Of a DNA stretch of 64,000 bases, positions 50,535 to 58,462 are shown one piece after another. The notes under the pieces were generated by a model. The model did not search any database and was not told the origin of the DNA. It saw only the letters and a list, made by a program, of their open reading frames with translations. The DNA comes from Prauserella shujinwangii (lineage in GTDB: Bacteria > Actinomycetota > Actinomycetes > Mycobacteriales > Pseudonocardiaceae): NCBI RefSeq assembly GCF_003001955.1, contig NZ_PVNH01000008.1, positions 310,001 to 374,000 of the forward strand, given 5' to 3'. Made by a program: the position numbers and the translations under genes. Numbering within the stretch: position 1 is the first letter of the stretch; each line of letters opens with the position of its first letter.

Positions 50535-51100
50535 CGTGCCTCCCCTTCCAGGTCCCTGGTCTCGATACCGGCGCCGAGGGTGCGGAGCAGGTCGAGCACG
50601 AGGCCGACGATGAGCAGGTAGACACCCACGTCCAGGAGCAGGCTGGAGGCGATGCTCAGCTCGCCGAGCACCGGTACGTGCGGGTGCCACTGCACGCTGG
50701 TCAGCGCGGGCAGGCCGAACCCCAGCGGCACCAGCGCCGTCAGCACCGCGATCCCGAGCCCCGCGCCGATGAGCGCGGGCGGCTTGATCCGCACCGCCGC
50801 GGCCAGCTCGACGCTGCCGCCCGCGACGTAGCGCATGACAAAGGCGAACCCGGCCACGAGCCCGCCGGGGAAGCCGCCACCGACGTCGTAGTGCCCGGCG
50901 AAGAGCAGGTACACCGACAGCACGAGCACGGTGGGGAACGCGATCCGGACGGCGATCTCCAGCAGCAGGGACCGCGGCCAGCCGGGAGCGCCGTGCTCGG
51001 CGCGCAGCCAGCGTTCCGTGGGAACGTCCCAGCTCTCCCAGTCGACGGGCTCGTCGGTGGGCTCCGCGGGCCCGATGGAGCCGGTCGAATCGTCGGTCAC
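50531..51100 (-). CDS. mnhB: Na+/H+ antiporter subunit MnhB (MrpB)
   Basis: A 189-residue subunit. About 50 hydrophilic N-terminal residues (acidic, with DEPVDWESWDVPTERW) precede the family core: RIAFPTVLVLSVYLLFAGHYDVGGGFPGGLVAGFAFVMRY, then two more helices. The GTG at 51100 overlaps the mnhA stop. The soluble N-terminal extension is longer than in Bacillus. Confidence 0.93.
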   Translation of the reverse strand: MTDDSTGSIGPAEPTDEPVDWESWDVPTERWLRAEHGAPGWPRSLLLEIAVRIAFPTVLVLSVYLLFAGHYDVGGGFPGGLVAGFAFVMRYVAGGSVELAAAVRIKPPALIGAGLGIAVLTALVPLGFGLPALTSVQWHPHVPVLGELSIASSLLLDVGVYLLIVGLVLDLLRTLGAGIETRDLEGEAR

Positions 51101-53478
51101 CGGCGCACCTCCGTTCGCTCGTCCCGCCCTGGCCTCGGCATCGTGCGCCGCCGCGCCCGGCCCGCGCCGAGTGCGAGACTGGCCGCACCGGTGGCCGCGA
51201 CCAGCAGGACGGTGATCTCGCCGATGGTGTCCAGTGCCCGGAAGTCGACGAGGATCGCGTTGACCACGTTGGTCGCCCCGGCCTCGGGCTTGGCGTTGTC
51301 GACGTACCACGCACTGGCCGGGGGCAGCCGCTCCCGGCCGGCCGAGTAGGCCGTGGCCAGCACCGCGACGAACGTCCCGCCGAGCGCGGCGACCAGCGCC
51401 TTGCGCCATTCGGCCCGGCGCAGCGCGGGCTGCCCCGAGCGGGCCTGGCCACCGGTCCGCTCCCGGCCCGGCCGCGCGAACGGCGGGGGCAGCCGCCGCA
51501 GCACCAGCACGAACACGACCAGGGTCAGCGTCTCGACCAGGAACTGGGCGAGTGCCAGGTCGATCGCGCCACGCACGAGGAACAACCCGCCGACGCCGTA
51601 GCCGATCATCCCGGTGAGCAGGACGGCGGTGAGCCTGCGGCGGGCGCGCAGCACCGCGCCCGCCGCGGCGAGCACGATCGCCGCGAGCGGCAGCTGCAGC
51701 CACGACCGCGACCACGGTGCCTCGATCGCAGGCAGGCCGCGGAGCAGCAGCATCGTGCCCGGAGCGGCCACCACGGTCAGCAGGATGACGGCCAGGTACA
51801 CCGGCAGCGACCCGGTCTGGATGCGTCCGGTGCCGCCGTGCGCCAGCCTGATCAGGCCGGACACGGCGGTGTCGTAGCCGCGCTGGGCCCGCAGCGGTTC
51901 CGGGACGCGGCCGGACACCACCGCCACGGCCCGGCCCGCGCGGTACACGGCGTACCCGGTGGCGAGGACCAGGACGGACAGCAGCAGGGGCGGGGTCAGC
52001 CCGTGCCACAGCGCCAGGTGGTAGTCGTGGGCGCCGGGCAGGGCCTCCGCGTAACCGGCCGCGAGCGGCGCCAGCCAGCCGACCCCTGGCCCCACGACCA
52101 GCCCCGCCAGCGCCGGGACCGCGATCGCCGCCGTGAACACGGCGCCGGGTGGCTTCGCCCGGCTCGGTGCCGCGCCCGGCCGGGTGCCGAACGCGCCCAC
52201 CAGGAACCGCAGCGTGTACGCCACCGTGAACACGGACCCGGCGGTGATGCCGCACAGCACGGCGACGTCCTTCGGGGTGGCGTGGAGGAACGCCTTCAGC
52301 GCCGCCTCCTTGCCCACGAAACCCAGCAACGGCGGGAGCCCGGCCATCGACGCGGCGGCCAGCCCGGCGAGCGTGGCCAGCTGGGGCCACTGCCGCCCGA
52401 GCCCGGAGAGCTCGCGGATGTCCCTGGTGCCGGTGCCCTTGTCGACGGCGCCGGCGGTGAGGAAGAGGGTGGACTTGAACAGGCCGTGTGCCAGCAGCAT
52501 CGCCGCGCCGGCCAGCGCCGCCGTGTAGGTGCCCACCGCGACGAGCACCAGCAGGAAGCCGAGCTGGCTCACCGTGCCGAAGGCGAGCAGCAGCTTCAGG
52601 TCGTGCTGGCGCAGCGCACGGAACCCGCCGAGCACCATGGTCCACAGGCCGAGCACGACGAGCGGCACCCAGAACACCGGCCGGTCGGCGAACGCCGGAG
52701 CGAGCCGGGCCGCGAGGTAGACACCCGCCTTCACCATGGCCGCGGCGTGCAGGTACGCGCTGACCGGGGTCGGGGCGACCATGGCGGCGGGCAGCCACGG
52801 GTGGAACGGCACCTGCGCCGACTTCGTGGCCACGCCGACGAGCAGCAGCGCGACGGCCGCGGTGACCGCGGCGCCGTCCGGCGGGTCGGCGAGGATGCCG
52901 GAGAGGCGGAACGTACCCGCCGCGACCGCGAGCACGATCAGCCCGAGCAGCAGCGCCAGCCCGCCGAACACCGTGACCACCAGTGCCTGCTTGGCCGAGC
53001 GGCGGGACTCCTCGTCCCGGCCCGCACCGCCGACGAGCAGGAACGAGGCGATCGTGGTGATCTCCCAGTAGACGTACAGCGAGAGCACGTCGTCGGCGAG
53101 CACCAGGCCCAGCATCGCGCCGGCGAAGGCGACCATCAGCCCCGCCTGCCTGCCGTGCCCCGGCTCGTCCCGGTCGGCGTAGCGGCCGAAGTAGCACAGC
53201 ACGACCGCGCCGACCCCGGTCACCAGCAGCGTCATCAGCATGGCGAGCGCGTCGAGCCGGACGGTGAACAGCAACCCGATCCGCTCGGCCCAGTGCACCG
53301 ACTCCCCGTGCGGTGTCCCACGGAGCACCCCCGGCAGGTAGGTGAGCGCGAGGGCGAGCGACCCCGCGGGCACCAGCGCGCCGATCGCGAACGCGGCGCG
53401 TCCGCAGCGGCGGGCGGCGAGCGGCAGCATCGCGGCCACGGCGAAATGCGCCGCGATCGCGATCAGCACGTCTCTCAC
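51097..53478 (-). CDS. mnhA: Na+/H+ antiporter subunit MnhA (MrpA)
   Basis: The largest subunit, 793 residues with about 20 helices, related to NuoL and with a C-terminal MrpB-like part. Conserved blocks: VLADDVLSLYVYWEITTIASFLLVG (Glu), VATKSAQVPFHPWLPAAMVAPTPVSAYLHAAAMVKAGVYLAARL (Lys, His), HDLKLLLAFGTVSQLGFL, and VEKTL-like LVETLTLVVFVLVLRRLP. First gene of the operon; ATG 53478. It drives Na+ efflux against H+ uptake for alkali and salt tolerance. Divergent from khtTU across about 90 bases. Confidence 0.95.
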   Translation of the reverse strand: MRDVLIAIAAHFAVAAMLPLAARRCGRAAFAIGALVPAGSLALALTYLPGVLRGTPHGESVHWAERIGLLFTVRLDALAMLMTLLVTGVGAVVLCYFGRYADRDEPGHGRQAGLMVAFAGAMLGLVLADDVLSLYVYWEITTIASFLLVGGAGRDEESRRSAKQALVVTVFGGLALLLGLIVLAVAAGTFRLSGILADPPDGAAVTAAVALLLVGVATKSAQVPFHPWLPAAMVAPTPVSAYLHAAAMVKAGVYLAARLAPAFADRPVFWVPLVVLGLWTMVLGGFRALRQHDLKLLLAFGTVSQLGFLLVLVAVGTYTAALAGAAMLLAHGLFKSTLFLTAGAVDKGTGTRDIRELSGLGRQWPQLATLAGLAAASMAGLPPLLGFVGKEAALKAFLHATPKDVAVLCGITAGSVFTVAYTLRFLVGAFGTRPGAAPSRAKPPGAVFTAAIAVPALAGLVVGPGVGWLAPLAAGYAEALPGAHDYHLALWHGLTPPLLLSVLVLATGYAVYRAGRAVAVVSGRVPEPLRAQRGYDTAVSGLIRLAHGGTGRIQTGSLPVYLAVILLTVVAAPGTMLLLRGLPAIEAPWSRSWLQLPLAAIVLAAAGAVLRARRRLTAVLLTGMIGYGVGGLFLVRGAIDLALAQFLVETLTLVVFVLVLRRLPPPFARPGRERTGGQARSGQPALRRAEWRKALVAALGGTFVAVLATAYSAGRERLPPASAWYVDNAKPEAGATNVVNAILVDFRALDTIGEITVLLVAATGAASLALGAGRARRRTMPRPGRDERTEVRR

Positions 53479-53556
53479 CGCCCCTTGCCACGCCGAACTG
53501 CGCTCCGCCGCTTACCCCCAGCACCACGTGCGCAAACAGGACTGCCGGGGCTGAGC

Positions 53557-53562
53557 TACCGT
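53557..53562 (+). promoter_or_regulatory. -10 element for a leaderless khtT mRNA
   Basis: TACCGT ends seven bases before the GTG at 53570, and there is no ribosome site. This is the spacing seen in actinobacterial leaderless genes and decides the start. Confidence 0.5.
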
Positions 53563-53569
53563 GTACGGC

Positions 53570-54052
53570 GTGAACGTCGAAGTGACTCCGCTACCGGGGA
53601 TCGGCGTCCGGAAGGACTTCGTGCTGGACAGCGGCCGCCGGGTGGGCGTCGTGACCCATCGCGACGGCAAGATCGAGCTCATCGTGTCGAAGTCGGACGA
53701 TCCCGACGCGTGCCTGGCCTCGCTGCCCCTCACCTCCGAGGAGGCGGGCGCGCTGGCGAACCTGCTCGGCGCCCCGCAGCTCGTCGCCCAGCTGACCGAG
53801 GAGCACCGGGAGCTGCCGGGGATCAACACCCGGCAGCTGCCGATCAAGGGCGGCTCGCCCTACGACGGCCGCACGCTCGGGGACACCGCGATGCGCACCC
53901 GGACGGGCGCGTCCGTCGTCGCCGTGATGCGCGCGGGACAGGTGCACCCCTCCCCCGGGCCCGGCTTCACCTTCACCGAGGGCGACCTGCTGGTGGCCGT
54001 GGGCACGTCCGAGGGACTGGAGTCGGCCGCCAAGATCCTGCAGCACGGCTGA
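53570..54052 (+). CDS. KhtT-like regulatory subunit of a K+/H+ antiporter
   Basis: A 160-residue soluble protein. The N-terminal half (VEVTPLPGIGVRKDFVLDSGRRVGVVTHRDG) and C-terminal TrkA-C domain (RTRTGASVVAVMRAGQVHPSPGPGFTFTEGDLLVAVGTSEGLE) match KhtT, which gates KhtU; in Bacillus KhtT binds c-di-AMP. Whether the ligand is the same here is inference. I start at GTG 53570; GTG 53561 is possible. The antiporter gene follows by 13 bases. Confidence 0.9.
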   Translation: MNVEVTPLPGIGVRKDFVLDSGRRVGVVTHRDGKIELIVSKSDDPDACLASLPLTSEEAGALANLLGAPQLVAQLTEEHRELPGINTRQLPIKGGSPYDGRTLGDTAMRTRTGASVVAVMRAGQVHPSPGPGFTFTEGDLLVAVGTSEGLESAAKILQHG

Positions 54053-54065
54053 CGCGAGGACCCGC

Positions 54066-55259
54066 GTGGAGCACACCGCACTGTCCCTCATCGAGCTGGG
54101 CGCTGTGTTCTTCGTCCTGGGGGTGCTCGCCCGGTTCGCCGGCCGGATCGGCCTGTCCCCGATCCCGCTCTACCTGCTCGGCGGGCTCGCGTTCGGGCAG
54201 GGCGGGCTGATCCCGCTCGGCGACATCAGCGCGTTCACCGACCTCGCCAGCGAGATCGGCGTCGTGCTGCTGCTGCTCACGCTGGGCCTCGAGTACTCCG
54301 CGGCGGAGCTGTTCACCGGGCTGCGGCGGTCGTGGATGTCGGGGGTGCTCGACATCGTGCTCAACGCCGCGCCGGGCGTGGCCGTGGCGCTGCTCCTCGG
54401 CTGGGGGCCGATCGGGGCGTTCGTGCTGGGCGGCGTCACCTACATCTCGTCCTCCGGAATCATCGCGAAGGTCCTCGGCGACCTGGGCAGGCTGGGTAAC
54501 CGGGAGACACCGGTGGTGCTGTCGATCCTCGTGTTCGAGGACCTCGTGATGGCTCTCTACCTGCCGATCCTGACGACGATCCTGGGCGGCATCAGCTTCC
54601 TCGGCGGGCTGGAGGCCGTGGGCATCTCGCTGGGCGTGATCACCGTGGTGATGGTGGTGGCGCTGAAGTACGGCCGCTACGTCTCGGCGATCGTGGACAG
54701 TCAGGACCGCGAGGTGTTCCTGCTCAAGGTGTTCGGCGCCGCGCTGCTCGTGGCGGGGGTGGCGTCGGCGATGCAGGTGTCGGCCGCGGTGGGGGCGTTT
54801 CTCCTCGGCATCGCGATCTCCGGGTCGACCGCGGTCAACGCCACCCGGCTGCTGGAGCCGCTGCGGGACCTGTTCGCGGCGGTGTTCTTCGTCGTGTTCG
54901 GCCTGAACACCGACCCGCGCGCGATCCCCCCGGTGCTGCTGTGGGCGGTGGTGCTCGCCGTGGCGTCCACCGCGACGAAGCTCGGCACGGGCTGGTGGGC
55001 GGCCCGCCGCGCGGGCATCGGCAGGCTCGGCCAGGCCCGGACGGGCGCGGCGCTCGTGGCGCGCGGCGAGTTCTCGATCATCATCGCCGGGTTCGCCGTC
55101 TCGGCGGGGGCCGTGGAGGGCGAACTGGCGGCGCTCGCGGCGACTTACGTGCTGCTCATGGCCGTCCTCGGACCGATCGCCGCGCGCGTCGTCGAGCCGG
55201 TGGCACGCGCCCTGCAGCGCGGACCCGGTTTCCCCCGCGCGGCGCCCGCCGAGTCGTGA
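54066..55259 (+). CDS. KhtU-like monovalent cation:proton antiporter (CPA2)
   Basis: A 397-residue membrane antiporter with about 12 helices: FAGRIGLSPIPLYLLGGLAFG, VLLLLTLGLEYSAAELF, GGVTYISSSGIIAKVL and ARGEFSIIIAGFAVSAG are CPA2 signatures, without the C-terminal TrkA-N domain of Kef proteins because KhtT is separate. It probably expels K+ in exchange for H+. The GTG at 54066 lacks a strong ribosome site. Its stop TGA lies inside the hairpin that separates it from rluB. Confidence 0.92.
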   Translation: MEHTALSLIELGAVFFVLGVLARFAGRIGLSPIPLYLLGGLAFGQGGLIPLGDISAFTDLASEIGVVLLLLTLGLEYSAAELFTGLRRSWMSGVLDIVLNAAPGVAVALLLGWGPIGAFVLGGVTYISSSGIIAKVLGDLGRLGNRETPVVLSILVFEDLVMALYLPILTTILGGISFLGGLEAVGISLGVITVVMVVALKYGRYVSAIVDSQDREVFLLKVFGAALLVAGVASAMQVSAAVGAFLLGIAISGSTAVNATRLLEPLRDLFAAVFFVVFGLNTDPRAIPPVLLWAVVLAVASTATKLGTGWWAARRAGIGRLGQARTGAALVARGEFSIIIAGFAVSAGAVEGELAALAATYVLLMAVLGPIAARVVEPVARALQRGPGFPRAAPAES

Positions 55260-55298
55260 GTGAAGAACGTTGTTCTTACCACGTTCGTCACTCACGAC
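55253..55298. terminator. Long hairpin overlapping the khtU-like stop codon
   Basis: GTCGTGAGTGA (55253-55263) pairs perfectly with TCACTCACGAC (55288-55298); after one mismatch GAACGT pairs with ACGTTC, giving an 18-position stem and ten-base loop. The TGA stop (55257-55259) is inside the stem. It lies between convergent genes, seven bases before the rluB stop, and has no T-tract. Confidence 0.7.
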
Positions 55299-55304
55299 AC
55301 CCGG

Positions 55305-56075
55305 CTAAAGGCCGACCGCGCGGTACAGGGCTCCCACCTCGGCGCGGGTGAGCGGCCGCAGTGCCCCCGGCTTCATCGTGCCCAGCCGGACGTCGTCGAC
55401 GGCGGTGCGGACCAGCTTGCGCACCGGGTGACCGACCTCGGCGAGCAGCCGCCGCACGATGTGCTTGCGGCCCTCGTGCAGCACCACCTCGACGAGGGTG
55501 CGGCCGGGGCGGGTGTCCTTGACCCGGAAAGCGTCGACCCGGACCGGCCCGTCCTCCAGCTCGATCCCGGCGCGCAGCTGCTTGCCGAGCCCGCGCGACA
55601 CCGTGCCGTCGACCTCGGCGAGGTAGGTCTTGAGCACCCCGAAGGAGGGGTGCATGAGCCGGTGCGCGAGCTCGCCGTCGTTGGTCAGCAGCAGCAGGCC
55701 CTCGGTGTCGGCGTCCAGCCTGCCGACATGGAAGAGCCCGGTGCTGGCGCTCGACTTCAACTGCCGCACGTAGTCGCCGACGCAGGGCCTGCCCGCCTCG
55801 TCGGACATCGTGCTGTGCACGCCCTTCGGTTTGTTCAGCGCGAGGTGGACGACGTCCTCCCGCAGCACCACGCGCATGCCGTCGACGTGCAGGATCGCGG
55901 TGTCCGGGTCGACCCTCCTGCCGAGTTCCCGGACCACCTCGCCGTCGACGCTGACCCGGCCCTGCGCGATGAGGTCCTCGGCGGCCCGCCGGGACGCCAC
56001 CCCGGCCCTGGCGAGCACCTTCTGCAGGCGAACGCCCTCGGCCGGGGCTCCGGGTCCTCGCTGGTCAGATGTCAT
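55305..56075 (-). CDS. rluB: 23S rRNA pseudouridine synthase RluB
   Basis: Makes a pseudouridine in 23S rRNA. The 256 residues comprise an N-terminal S4 RNA-binding domain (VRLQKVLARAGVASRRAAEDLIAQGRVSVDG) and the RsuA/RluB catalytic domain with the Asp in GRLDADTEGLLLLTNDG and HEGRKHIVRRLLAEVGHPVRKLVR. The ATG overlaps the end of scpB by 11 bases. It follows parA-RHH-scpA-scpB in one transcript and is normally followed by cmk, here displaced. Confidence 0.94.
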   Translation of the reverse strand: MTSDQRGPGAPAEGVRLQKVLARAGVASRRAAEDLIAQGRVSVDGEVVRELGRRVDPDTAILHVDGMRVVLREDVVHLALNKPKGVHSTMSDEAGRPCVGDYVRQLKSSASTGLFHVGRLDADTEGLLLLTNDGELAHRLMHPSFGVLKTYLAEVDGTVSRGLGKQLRAGIELEDGPVRVDAFRVKDTRPGRTLVEVVLHEGRKHIVRRLLAEVGHPVRKLVRTAVDDVRLGTMKPGALRPLTRAEVGALYRAVGL

Positions 56076-57030
56076 CGATGGAGTCCACTTCCGGCAGCAG
56101 CGGCGCGATCGGCGGCAGGTCGTTCAGCGACGAGAGGCCGAGCCGTTCCAGGAACAGCTCCGTCGTCACGTACAGGGTGCCACCCGTCTCGGAGTCGGTG
56201 CCGCTCTCCTCGACCAGCCCGCGGGCGAGCAACGTCCGGATCACGCCGTCCACGTTGACGCCGCGCACCGCGGCCACCCGCGAGCGGGTCACCGGCTGCC
56301 GGTAGGCGATCACCGCGAGTGTCTCCAGCGCGGCCCTGGTCAGCTTGGAGCGCTGCCCGTCGAGCAGCAGCTTCTCCACGAAGGGCGCGTAGGTGTCGCG
56401 GGTGTACAGCCGCCAGCCGTCCGCCACGCGGCGCAGGTCGATGCCGCTGCCCCGGTCGGTGAGGTCCAGCGCCATCGTGCGCAGCGTCTCGGTGACGCGC
56501 TCGACGGGCTGCTCCACGGCCTCGGCCAGCGACTCCTCGCCGACCGGGGAGTCCACCACGAGCAGCAGCGCTTCCAGCGCCGACTGCAGTGCGGCGTCGG
56601 TCGACACGTCGGGCAGTGCCCGCTCCGCGGACACGGCGACCAGGTCGTCGTCGGCGTCGGCCTCACCCGGGACACCCTCGCCGCCCTCGGTGGCCGCACT
56701 GACCTCGGTGCCCTCGCTGACCTCGGTACCTTCGGTGCCTTCGCCGTCCTCGGTGGCCTCGCCGCCCTCGGTGGCCTGAGCGGCCCGGGTGTCCCCGGCC
56801 TCCCCGCCGCCCCGGGTGTCGTGGGCGGCGTGGGCGGCGGGGCCGCCCTCCGGCTCGTCCAGGTCCAGCGCGGCGCCGAGCGCCGTGGCCGGGTCCGGTC
56901 GCAGGCCGTCCCCGGGCTCGTCCGGCACAGCGGGCGTGTCCGGCATGCCCGGTCCGGCCGGTTCCGGTTCCGGCTCGGGCGGCAGCGGCGGCAGCTCGGC
57001 TCCCTGCGGCTCGTGCGCGTCGTCGGTCAC
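56065..57030 (-). CDS. scpB: Segregation and condensation protein ScpB with long acidic N-terminus
   Basis: ScpB dimers bind ScpA in the Smc-ScpAB condensin. The family core begins near residue 140 (LQSALEALLLVVDSPVGEESLAEAVEQPVERV) and contains the two winged helices, with TRAALETLAVIAYRQPVTRSRVAAVRGVNVDGVIRTLLARGLV. The first about 135 residues are a Pro/Glu/Gly/Asp-rich extension with repeated EGTE/ATEGGE units. Total 321 residues. The GTG start 57030 overlaps scpA; the end overlaps rluB. Confidence 0.92.
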   Translation of the reverse strand: MTDDAHEPQGAELPPLPPEPEPEPAGPGMPDTPAVPDEPGDGLRPDPATALGAALDLDEPEGGPAAHAAHDTRGGGEAGDTRAAQATEGGEATEDGEGTEGTEVSEGTEVSAATEGGEGVPGEADADDDLVAVSAERALPDVSTDAALQSALEALLLVVDSPVGEESLAEAVEQPVERVTETLRTMALDLTDRGSGIDLRRVADGWRLYTRDTYAPFVEKLLLDGQRSKLTRAALETLAVIAYRQPVTRSRVAAVRGVNVDGVIRTLLARGLVEESGTDSETGGTLYVTTELFLERLGLSSLNDLPPIAPLLPEVDSIDDI

Positions 57031-57908
57031 CCGTACTCCTCGTCCTCGGTGCGCGTGCGTTCCTGCTCGGCCTCGGCGGTGGCCTCCTCGACGGAACCTC
57101 CCGTCCAGCGCACGTGCAGCTCCCCCAGCGCCTCGGTCTGCTCGAAGGTCACCGTCGACTCCCGGTACAGCTCCAGCAGGGCCAGGAACCGGGCGACCAC
57201 CTCGATCGTGTGCTCGCAGTCGGACACGAGCTCGGCGAACGAAGCCCGCCCGTGGCTGGCCAGCCGGACCCGCAGCACGGCGGCGTGCTCCCGCACGGAC
57301 ACCTTGCCCGCGTGCAGGTGGTCCAGCGACACCGTGGGCGGCGGCTTGGGCTGGAACACCGACTGCGCGATGTCGGCGAACCGCTCCGGCGTCACCCCGA
57401 GCATCACCTCGGGCAGCAGCCCGACGTAACGCTCCTCCAGCGCCACCGACCGCGGGTAGCGCCGCAGCGCACCGGCCTCCAGCTCCGCGAACAGGGCGGC
57501 GACCTGCTTGTAGGCCCGGTACTGGAGCACCCGGGCGAACAGCAGGTCCCGCGCCTCCAGCAGCGCCAGGTCGTCCTCGTCCTCCACCTCGGCCGACGGC
57601 AGCAACCGGGCTGCCTTGAGGTCGAGCAGGGTGGCCGCGACGACGAGGAACTCCGTGGTCTCGTCGAGGTCCCACTCGGCGCCCAGCGCGCGGGTGTAGG
57701 CGATGAAGTCGTCCGTGACCTGGTGCAGGGCGACCTCGGTGACATCGAGCTGGTGCTGCGAGATGAGCTGCAGCAGCAGGTCGAAGGGCCCCTCGAAGTT
57801 CGCCAGGCGCACCTGGAAGCGGGACGCCGAGCCGCCTTCCCCGGCCTGCTCGGTCGCCGCGCTCTCCGGTGCCTCCTCGGCGGGCTGGGGCTGTGCCCCG
57901 TCCTCCAT
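57027..57908 (-). CDS. scpA: Segregation and condensation protein ScpA
   Basis: The kleisin of the bacterial condensin. The 293 residues carry FQVRLANFEGPFDLLLQLISQHQLDVTEVALHQVTDDFIAYT (Smc neck-binding N-terminus), FLVVAATLLDLKAARLLP and the C-terminal winged helix (VSDCEHTIEVVARFLALLELYRESTVTFEQ) that binds the Smc cap. The ATG at 57908 overlaps the RHH stop by one base (TGATG). Between the RHH/parA pair and scpB. Confidence 0.95.
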   Translation of the reverse strand: MEDGAQPQPAEEAPESAATEQAGEGGSASRFQVRLANFEGPFDLLLQLISQHQLDVTEVALHQVTDDFIAYTRALGAEWDLDETTEFLVVAATLLDLKAARLLPSAEVEDEDDLALLEARDLLFARVLQYRAYKQVAALFAELEAGALRRYPRSVALEERYVGLLPEVMLGVTPERFADIAQSVFQPKPPPTVSLDHLHAGKVSVREHAAVLRVRLASHGRASFAELVSDCEHTIEVVARFLALLELYRESTVTFEQTEALGELHVRWTGGSVEEATAEAEQERTRTEDEEYG

Positions 57909-58462
57909 CAGTTCGTGGCTTCCGTGGCCGGGTCGTCGCGGTCATCATGCTCGCCGTCATCGCCCGCGGCGTCGAGGTTCCCTCCCCGCAGCCGCTGCAC
58001 CAGCACCGAATCCTCGCCGTGCTGGTCGAAGTCGGCCAGCAGCACCGCGACCGCCTCCCGGACGATGCGGCCCCGGTCGACCACGAGGTCGTGGGTGCCG
58101 CGCAGGGTGAGCCGGGCGTGCTCCATCGCGAGCAACTCGTCGCCCGACACGTACACGGTGATCTTGGCGTCGTGCTTCTGCCTGCCGGAGCCGCGGCGCG
58201 TCGGGGCGGTGCGCGCGAGCTGCCTGCCCGGGCCGGTGGAACCCGCGCGCCCGCCCGCGGCGCCGTTGCCGTTGCCGTTGCCGCCGCCCTGAGCGCCGCC
58301 GCCGTTGCCCGCGCCACCACCGGCGTCGTGCCCGGCGGAGCCGTTCCCGGTGTGGCCCGCCGGGTTTCCGCCCGCGCCGGAGCCGCGCGACTGGTCGAGC
58401 GCGGGACTGCTCGTCCGGCGGAACAGCTCTGACGCACCGGGCAGGGAAGCCCTCCTGCTCAC
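57908..58462 (-). CDS. RHH-like partner of ParA with long glycine-rich linker
   Basis: A 184-residue protein translated from a GTG that overlaps the parA stop. Residues about 30-85 are low-complexity Gly/Asn/Ala (GGNPAGHTGNGSAGHD and similar). The folded part (about 95-160: KHDAKITVYVSGDELLAMEHARLTLRGTHDLVVDRGRIVREAVAVLLADFD) looks like a ribbon-helix-helix DNA-binding domain, and the C-terminus is acidic. Its place next to ParA suggests a small ParB-like adaptor. Family name and DNA site are unknown. Confidence 0.8.
   Translation of the reverse strand: MSRRASLPGASELFRRTSSPALDQSRGSGAGGNPAGHTGNGSAGHDAGGGAGNGGGAQGGGNGNGNGAAGGRAGSTGPGRQLARTAPTRRGSGRQKHDAKITVYVSGDELLAMEHARLTLRGTHDLVVDRGRIVREAVAVLLADFDQHGEDSVLVQRLRGGNLDAAGDDGEHDDRDDPATEATN

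Noticed and set aside
51838-54210. Plus-strand reading frame of about 790 codons across mnhA and the khtT region
   Set aside because: Overlaps mnhA in antisense and khtT in a different frame; Gln/Arg/His-rich shadow composition.
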